A stretch of DNA of 64,000 nt from an uncultured Sulfurovum sp. (GTDB lineage: Bacteria > Campylobacterota > Campylobacteria > Campylobacterales > Sulfurovaceae): assembly GCA_902727855.1 (NCBI GenBank), contig CACVAS010000036.1, positions 92,345 through 156,344 of the forward strand, written 5' to 3'. The position numbers and the translations under genes are program-made. This document shows positions 59,381 to 64,000 of this stretch, in pieces. How positions within the stretch are numbered: position 1 is the first letter of the stretch; each line of letters begins with the position of its first letter. The notes beneath the pieces are model-generated. The model saw only the letters and a program-made list of their open reading frames with translations, had not been told where the DNA came from and did no database searches.

Positions 59381-59570
59381 CTACTTTACAACATTTAATC
59401 TATGATAGTCTGCTCCAATATATTTACCCTTATTATAGCTATAAACCCAAATATCTAACTTACCACTATTGTATAGCATTTTAATATATTCCATTAATAA
59501 GCATCGCTGGTTAAACGATGCTTACTATCACTACTATTACTCTTCCATTTGAACGCGACATTCTGATTTT
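59381..59570 (-). pseudogene. decayed extra copy of the C-terminal repeat domain
   Basis: On the minus strand one frame reads NQNVAFKWKSNSSDSKHRL and then hits a stop. After a frame change, LDIWVYSYNKGKYIGADYHR then LNVVK and TAG follow. These match the start and end of repeat 4 of the adjacent secreted protein (SITIRWEKYGGDS; MNIWLYSYNEGKYKGYDYHR). A hairpin AAGCATCG/CGATGCTT (about 59507-59532) lies between the two parts. It is a frameshifted remnant, not a working gene. Confidence 0.7.
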
Positions 59571-59613
59571 CATAAATAACGAAATAATTTTAATCAACTT
59601 ATTATTCTTATAT

Positions 59614-62598
59614 TTATCTAACTTTATAGCTATAGGTTTTTTTACCAACTACATTTCCACCCCATGAAGTTCTAGTTTCTAATGTAAGAGTTATCTTGTG
59701 TCCTCTAGGAAGGTTTATACGTGCGGAAGTTCCTATTGAATGATAACTAATAATTTTTTTATTAGCTGTATTATCCCAAATAAAAATACGAATTGCTTTT
59801 GCTGAACCTTTATTCCATCTAAATATTTGACTCGATGAAACATAATAACCTGTTGGTGAAGTCATTTCTGCTAGTTTAGAAGCTTGCTTTTGCACCTGTA
59901 ATCTATGATAATCATATCCTTTATATTTTCCTTCATTATAACTATATAGCCAAATATTCATACTTCCACTAAGATTTGATGGTGTCTTCACAGTATAGCT
60001 TGTCTGCCCATAAACATATTTATTGACTAACCATGTACTACCCACTTTTATTTGTATTTTATTTCTACTATCTCCTCCATACTTTTCCCATCTTATTGTT
60101 ATGCTTTGTCCTGCATTTACTATCGAATTGTAGCTTGGTGATATAACTTGTGCTAGTTTAAATGTTTTCTTCACATTAAAGGTACGATAGTGTTGCCCTA
60201 CATATTTCCCTTTATTATACGTATAAAGATAGAATCTTGCTTGTCCACTTGATGTTGATGGTATTTTTATTGTTTTACTTGTACCTGTCACATATCCTTG
60301 ATAAGTTATTTTCCCTGCTATATATAATTTTAGGTATTTTCTATCATCTCCACCATCATTTGTCCAACGTACTGTTACGTTACTTCCAGCATTGACTGTG
60401 CTATTGTATGTTGGTGCAGTAATCTGTGCAGCTTTAACAGTAATGGTTTGCTTTTTCACATTAAAAGTACGATAATGGTACCCTACATATTTTCCATTAT
60501 TGTAAGTAAAGAGATTCAATTTTGCTTGTCCATTTACAGTAGATGGTATTTTAATTAATTGACTTGTACCTGTCACATATCCTTGATATGTTATTTTCCC
60601 TGCTATATATAATCTTAGGTATTTTCTATCATCTCCACCATCATTTGTCCATCGTACTGTTACGTTACTTCCAGCATTGACTGTGCTATTGTATGTTGGT
60701 GCAGTAATCTGTGCAGCTTTAACAGTAATGGTTTGCTTTTTCACATTAATAGTACGATAATGTTGTCCTACATATTTACCATTAGAGTAAGTGTAGAGAT
60801 AGAATTTTGCTATTCCGCTTGCTGTTGATGGTATGTTCATTGTTGTACTTGTACCATATGCATATGTAGAACTAATATATTTATTGTTTATATACAATTT
60901 TAGATATTTCCTATCATCTCCACCATAATTTGTCCATCGTACTGTTACGTTACTTCCAGCATTGACTGTGCTATTGTATGTTGGTGCAGTGATCTGTGCA
61001 GCTTTAACAGTAGTACCTGAAGGCTTTTGATACATAAGTTGTTTAATAATAGGTACCATACTTCTTGTATTGCTATTAAACCCAACTTGTCTATGGTTAC
61101 TTTTATTATAATTGGTTTTCCAAACAGCTCTATAATTAGATGCAAATTCTGGATAAAAATGCCCATTTTCATGGATATCCATATATTTTTTACCATTATA
61201 TGTCACCCCTCTCACAGCATACCATATGGCTACCTGATCCCAAACAGGTCTACCTTTAACTATTGTACTGGTACTCGTATTATACGCATGTAAATACGTT
61301 GTCTCCATAGGTGTCTTTGTACCATTATAGCCTTTACCTGCCCAAGGCATTAAGTGGCTTACCTGATAATCATTTGAAATAAAAGAACCAAAACTCTTAG
61401 TCCATGCTGTAAGCCTTGTATTGTTTGGTGTATTGTTAAAAACATAGTCACTTGCTACTCTAGCTGCGTAGGCTGATTTACCTCGTGAACACATATTGAC
61501 ATTATCATCTGGTGAACTTCCCAATATAATTTCACTCACCTTTTGGTTAACCAGTGCTTTTTCATATTTCAATAATCTTGCTATGTTGAAATTTGTACCA
61601 ATGACTACTATTTTTACGCTATGATCTGAGGCTTTTTTCAGCACTCTTCTATACATGTCAAGAGAACTCTCTCGATTATAATTTAATTTTCCATCGTCAC
61701 TATGTTTGTCTTTAACCTTTTTGTGCATTATTTGGCTATCTATTCTAAAGTTTTTTTCGTTTATGTTTGTACTAGACTTAAGTCCATACCATGAACTTAT
61801 AGGAATGTTATCATTGCTGTTGTAGTAACGATTTATAGCACTAACAGTAATGCCATTATAGTGAGTTGTGTCATGTGCTGACAATGCAATACCCAATATT
61901 TTAGCTTCACCCTTGTCCTCTAATGCATGTGCCATTCCTATCGCTGCAGCATCATCACAATCTGTCATCATGTCGGTATCTATAATGATATTGACAGGTG
62001 CACTCTTTGCACTGCTCATTGACAAACCTGGGGTGGCACTTCTACTACTAGATATAGACTTTGGAATAACAAGATTTTCATCATCATAAAGACTTTCTAA
62101 ATAAATACTACTCTCTGGTTTTTCGTAGTTAGGTTCACCATAAGAAGCATAATTAATCTTCGTTGACTTAGTTACTAAAAGATTCTTTATCTCTAAACTA
62201 GAGTTATATCTTTCTGTATAGAGTCTAATAGTATGTGTACCTGGTTTTAAAAATATAAATGCTTCATTACTCTTTGCCCATTGAGAGTTTTTACTTATGG
62301 TTACTACTCTATCTCGGCGAGAGTCTATCTTAACTTTAAGATGTTTGTTTGTAAGAGTATTAGACTTGTATGTTACTGCAATGTTGTATTGCGTCTTTTG
62401 GTCGACTTCTATTTCCCACTCTACATACCCTTGCTTATTTTTTGCATAGCTTGCAACTAAGTCATTGCCTATGTCATTATAAACCACATTTTCCTCTGTG
62501 GTTGCATCTTTAACCTCATATGTTGTTGCATGCAGTACCATAGACAGTACCAACAACGTTATGACACTTTGCCAAAAAAATCTTATTACATTTTGCAT
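59614..62598 (-). CDS. secreted nucleoside-hydrolase-like protein with tandem 95-residue repeats
   Basis: A 994-residue exported protein. Signal peptide about 1-24 (SVITLLVLSMVLHA). Residues 26-145 form a carbohydrate-binding-like beta domain (GYVEWEIEVDQKTQYNIAV). Residues ~200-515 resemble inosine-uridine nucleoside hydrolases: NIIIDTDMMTDCDDAAAIGM (207-216 carries the calcium-type Asp cluster) and ILGSSPDDNVNMCSRG. Then come three near-identical 95-residue repeats (ITAPTYNSTVNAGSNVTVRW ... GKYVGQHYRT), one diverged repeat and a related C-terminal domain. A periplasmic or surface hydrolase is likely; substrate unknown. Confidence 0.75.
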   Translation of the reverse strand: MQNVIRFFWQSVITLLVLSMVLHATTYEVKDATTEENVVYNDIGNDLVASYAKNKQGYVEWEIEVDQKTQYNIAVTYKSNTLTNKHLKVKIDSRRDRVVTISKNSQWAKSNEAFIFLKPGTHTIRLYTERYNSSLEIKNLLVTKSTKINYASYGEPNYEKPESSIYLESLYDDENLVIPKSISSSRSATPGLSMSSAKSAPVNIIIDTDMMTDCDDAAAIGMAHALEDKGEAKILGIALSAHDTTHYNGITVSAINRYYNSNDNIPISSWYGLKSSTNINEKNFRIDSQIMHKKVKDKHSDDGKLNYNRESSLDMYRRVLKKASDHSVKIVVIGTNFNIARLLKYEKALVNQKVSEIILGSSPDDNVNMCSRGKSAYAARVASDYVFNNTPNNTRLTAWTKSFGSFISNDYQVSHLMPWAGKGYNGTKTPMETTYLHAYNTSTSTIVKGRPVWDQVAIWYAVRGVTYNGKKYMDIHENGHFYPEFASNYRAVWKTNYNKSNHRQVGFNSNTRSMVPIIKQLMYQKPSGTTVKAAQITAPTYNSTVNAGSNVTVRWTNYGGDDRKYLKLYINNKYISSTYAYGTSTTMNIPSTASGIAKFYLYTYSNGKYVGQHYRTINVKKQTITVKAAQITAPTYNSTVNAGSNVTVRWTNDGGDDRKYLRLYIAGKITYQGYVTGTSQLIKIPSTVNGQAKLNLFTYNNGKYVGYHYRTFNVKKQTITVKAAQITAPTYNSTVNAGSNVTVRWTNDGGDDRKYLKLYIAGKITYQGYVTGTSKTIKIPSTSSGQARFYLYTYNKGKYVGQHYRTFNVKKTFKLAQVISPSYNSIVNAGQSITIRWEKYGGDSRNKIQIKVGSTWLVNKYVYGQTSYTVKTPSNLSGSMNIWLYSYNEGKYKGYDYHRLQVQKQASKLAEMTSPTGYYVSSSQIFRWNKGSAKAIRIFIWDNTANKKIISYHSIGTSARINLPRGHKITLTLETRTSWGGNVVGKKTYSYKVR
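60155..61010. repeat. three tandem 285-bp near-identical units
   Basis: The marker GCAGCTTT recurs at 60428, 60713 and 60998, exactly 285 bases (95 codons) apart. Long stretches around it are identical between units. A fourth unit (about 59890-60155) is diverged, and a fifth is decayed (59381-59570). Such repeats can change number by slippage or recombination. Confidence 0.9.
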
Positions 62599-62936
62599 AA
62601 CTATTTTCCTTTAGATATTATCTTCTTATAGATAGCCTTTTATATATGAAGATTTTCTCTTCCATAATTTAGGCACGCTTTGGTGTAACAGCATATAGAT
62701 ATTTTCTATACTCGTTATCTATAAGTATGATAATGGGTTTGTGTAATATTTGTGTAATATTGATTATGAAGAATTCAAAAAAAATAATCTTTTGAAATTT
62801 TATATCTCCATCATCTTAAAATCAATGGAGATATGTGTATTTAGCGTTTGCCATTAACAATAGAGGTGAAGATCTATACAAGTTATTGATAAAATCTTCA
62901 ATAATGAACCTCTAAATTAGTCTAGCCCATCCATTT
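62599..62936. other. 338-base intergenic region with direct repeats and hairpins
   Basis: No gene. An 11-base direct repeat GTGTAATATTT/G at 62741-62751 and 62752-62762 is in helical phase. Two hairpins follow: ATATCTCCAT with ATGGAGATAT (about 62802-62835), and AGAGGT...ACCTCT with an inner AAGAT/ATCTT (about 62860-62915), the latter a possible terminator of the lipoprotein gene. The promoter of the 994-residue gene should lie in its left part. Confidence 0.45.
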
Positions 62937-63275
62937 TTACGTATATATAGCACAATACTTTTTCGTTTTATCATCTTCAAATCCCCAAGATATCATAGTC
63001 TCACCTTTTGGATCTACTACTATATAGTATTCACAATAATTCTTTCTAATACCATTTAGATTCGTTTTATGGTGATAGACTATATTTCCTTTTGTATCTT
63101 TACTAATTTTTACAATCGTACTATCATCTAAATATGGCAACTTATTTCTATATTTTTTAAAATCATTGTAATCTGAAACTGTTGTTTTCATATTACTTAC
63201 AAAAATATTATGTGCAGAGGTACATCCAACTAACAATAATCCAAGAAAAATTGAGGAGAAGATAGCATATTTCAT
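62937..63275 (-). CDS. small lipoprotein, candidate immunity protein
   Basis: A 112-residue protein with a lipobox (LGLLLVGC, Cys about 18) and a small beta-rich domain with two further Cys (YCEYYIV; KYCAIYT). Its ATG overlaps the stop of the upstream polymorphic-toxin-like gene by four bases (ATGA), so the two are translated together. A periplasmic immunity role against that protein's C-terminal tip is inferred from this coupling. The family is not recognised. Confidence 0.6.
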   Translation of the reverse strand: MKYAIFSSIFLGLLLVGCTSAHNIFVSNMKTTVSDYNDFKKYRNKLPYLDDSTIVKISKDTKGNIVYHHKTNLNGIRKNYCEYYIVVDPKGETMISWGFEDDKTKKYCAIYT

Positions 63276-64000
63276 CTTCTCCTCCTATTGTTTTCAGTCA
63301 TATGTATAACATCTATATTTTGATTATAGATAGATGCATAATTAACTGCCAATGAAGGCACCATAGAACCAAAGTTATATGCCTCCGTCACTCCACCACC
63401 CTTTACCAATTCATCATGGAATTTAGAAAAAGAATTAAATCCTGGTATTAAGTTAGTAAGCCGACTCACAAGTCCACCTTGTCTACCAATATTCTCAAAA
63501 CTATACCAATTTTCGCCACCTAGCAATTCATTTCTTCCTATTGTATTAGGCAAGAAAGGTGTATTTCCTATTTTATAATTAGTTACATATTTATTCCAAT
63601 CCTTCTTCTCATACTCTTCACCTCTTTGTAAAGTTGACTCATACCCAACCACTTTCATATACAATGCTCTCAAAGCTGAACTACCAGTACTCATTAAAAA
63701 ACTCCTTTTAAAACTTCCACCCTGAAGTTTAGATATTAACCCACGAGAAAGTCCATTGGCTATAGATTTAAAAGCGGCTGCTTTATGCATACCTGCTCTC
63801 ATTAGCTTACCTATACTATGTTTAATATCTACTTTAAATAGAGATGATGTTGCATTACTAACTCCCTGCAGTACTCCTGCACTCAATGCCCCAAAGAGAG
63901 CACCTTTCATCGCCCCGCTAAAGGAGCGTGTGAGTATGGCTCCGGAGGCGGCTCCTGCTAGAGCCCCTGTAGTTACAGCAGTGGCTAAGCCTTTTGCAAC
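63272..64000 (-). CDS. C-terminal part of a large polymorphic-toxin-like protein (continues beyond window)
   Basis: The frame is open to the right edge; an internal Met at 63910 is not the real start because AKGLATAVTTGALAGAASG continues upstream. The Gly/Ala-rich stretch (GALAGAASGAILTRSFSGAM) is typical of the pre-toxin region of Rhs/filamentous-haemagglutinin-type proteins. The C-terminal part has GGENWYSFENIGRQGGLVSR, IPGFNSFSKFHDELVKGGG and ends NNRRRR. The FHD segment is frequent near the ends of such proteins. The toxin activity is not identified. The overlapping lipoprotein gene follows. Confidence 0.65.
   Translation of the reverse strand, partial: VAKGLATAVTTGALAGAASGAILTRSFSGAMKGALFGALSAGVLQGVSNATSSLFKVDIKHSIGKLMRAGMHKAAAFKSIANGLSRGLISKLQGGSFKRSFLMSTGSSALRALYMKVVGYESTLQRGEEYEKKDWNKYVTNYKIGNTPFLPNTIGRNELLGGENWYSFENIGRQGGLVSRLTNLIPGFNSFSKFHDELVKGGGVTEAYNFGSMVPSLAVNYASIYNQNIDVIHMTENNRRRR

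Overview
The window looks like a chromosomal segment of a hydrogen-oxidising, AT-rich member of the Campylobacterota (former Epsilonproteobacteria), probably close to Sulfurovum or Sulfurimonas. Pointers are hobA (DnaA-binding initiator protein, restricted to this phylum) in the syntenic block rppH-lysC-hobA-holB-folP, a Wolinella/Helicobacter-type hydABCDE uptake hydrogenase operon, a class II DAHP synthase, and short holB and dprA forms. This assignment is inference from gene content. I saw no rRNA, tRNA or CRISPR array.

Layout. 1-500 and 63.3-64 kb hold minus-strand C-terminal ends of polymorphic-toxin-like proteins, each with a possible immunity gene. 0.5-1.2 kb: a MazF-type toxin-antitoxin (TA) pair with a consensus promoter and palindromic operator. 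1.2-6.3 kb: aroE with an OmpR-type two-component pair, class II DAHP synthase, and cmoA with a duplicated, interrupted 5' end. 6.4-13 kb: nickel-hydrogenase maturation genes (NicO permease, hypB, hypC, hypD, hypE, hypA) on the minus strand, split between hypD and hypE by two tightly overlapping accessory genes (a membrane coiled-coil protein and a RhuM-family protein). 13.1-15.2 kb: a divergent domesticated-transposase-like gene and two HupE/UreJ permeases. 15.3-17.8 kb: a YefM/YoeB TA pair, a REP pair and a two-gene ATPase plus TOPRIM-like module resembling phage defence. 17.9-26.3 kb: hydABCDE-hypF.

26.4-38 kb is mostly housekeeping (ribF, tlyA, ligA, cobB, folP, holB, hobA, lysC, rppH), interrupted by a PIN TA pair, a previously hidden 52-codon CcdA-like antitoxin gene, and a DinJ/YafQ pair. 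38-43.5 kb is a plus-strand run: hemW, tatB, tatC, queA, two NlpC/P60 lipoproteins and ruvX. 43.6-47.6 kb carries a protein O-mannosyltransferase-like GT39 enzyme, a polyprenyl-phosphate sugar synthase, a GtrA protein and a mucin-like Thr/Pro/Ala-repeat surface protein. This is an apparently self-contained candidate for lipid-linked O-glycosylation of a surface mucin. 47.7-53.8 kb: another GT-C enzyme with a 25-codon leader gene, a GH3 enzyme, a thioredoxin-like protein, a repetitive secreted protein and dprA. 53.9-56.5 kb is a complete IS21-family element with 5-bp target duplication and an in-frame amber codon in istA. 56.5-62.6 kb: a second glycosylation cluster (GT2-GtrA fusion, GT-C enzyme) next to a 994-residue secreted protein with tandem 95-residue repeats.

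How the parts fit. HydA/B/C is a membrane-bound H2-oxidising enzyme. HydA carries a Tat signal, and tatB/tatC lie in the same window. HypA-F, HydD and HydE build its NiFe centre, and NicO plus two HupE proteins probably supply nickel. Between these modules lie at least four TA modules, several families of palindromic repeats and one transposon, so the region mixes conserved metabolism with active accessory DNA.
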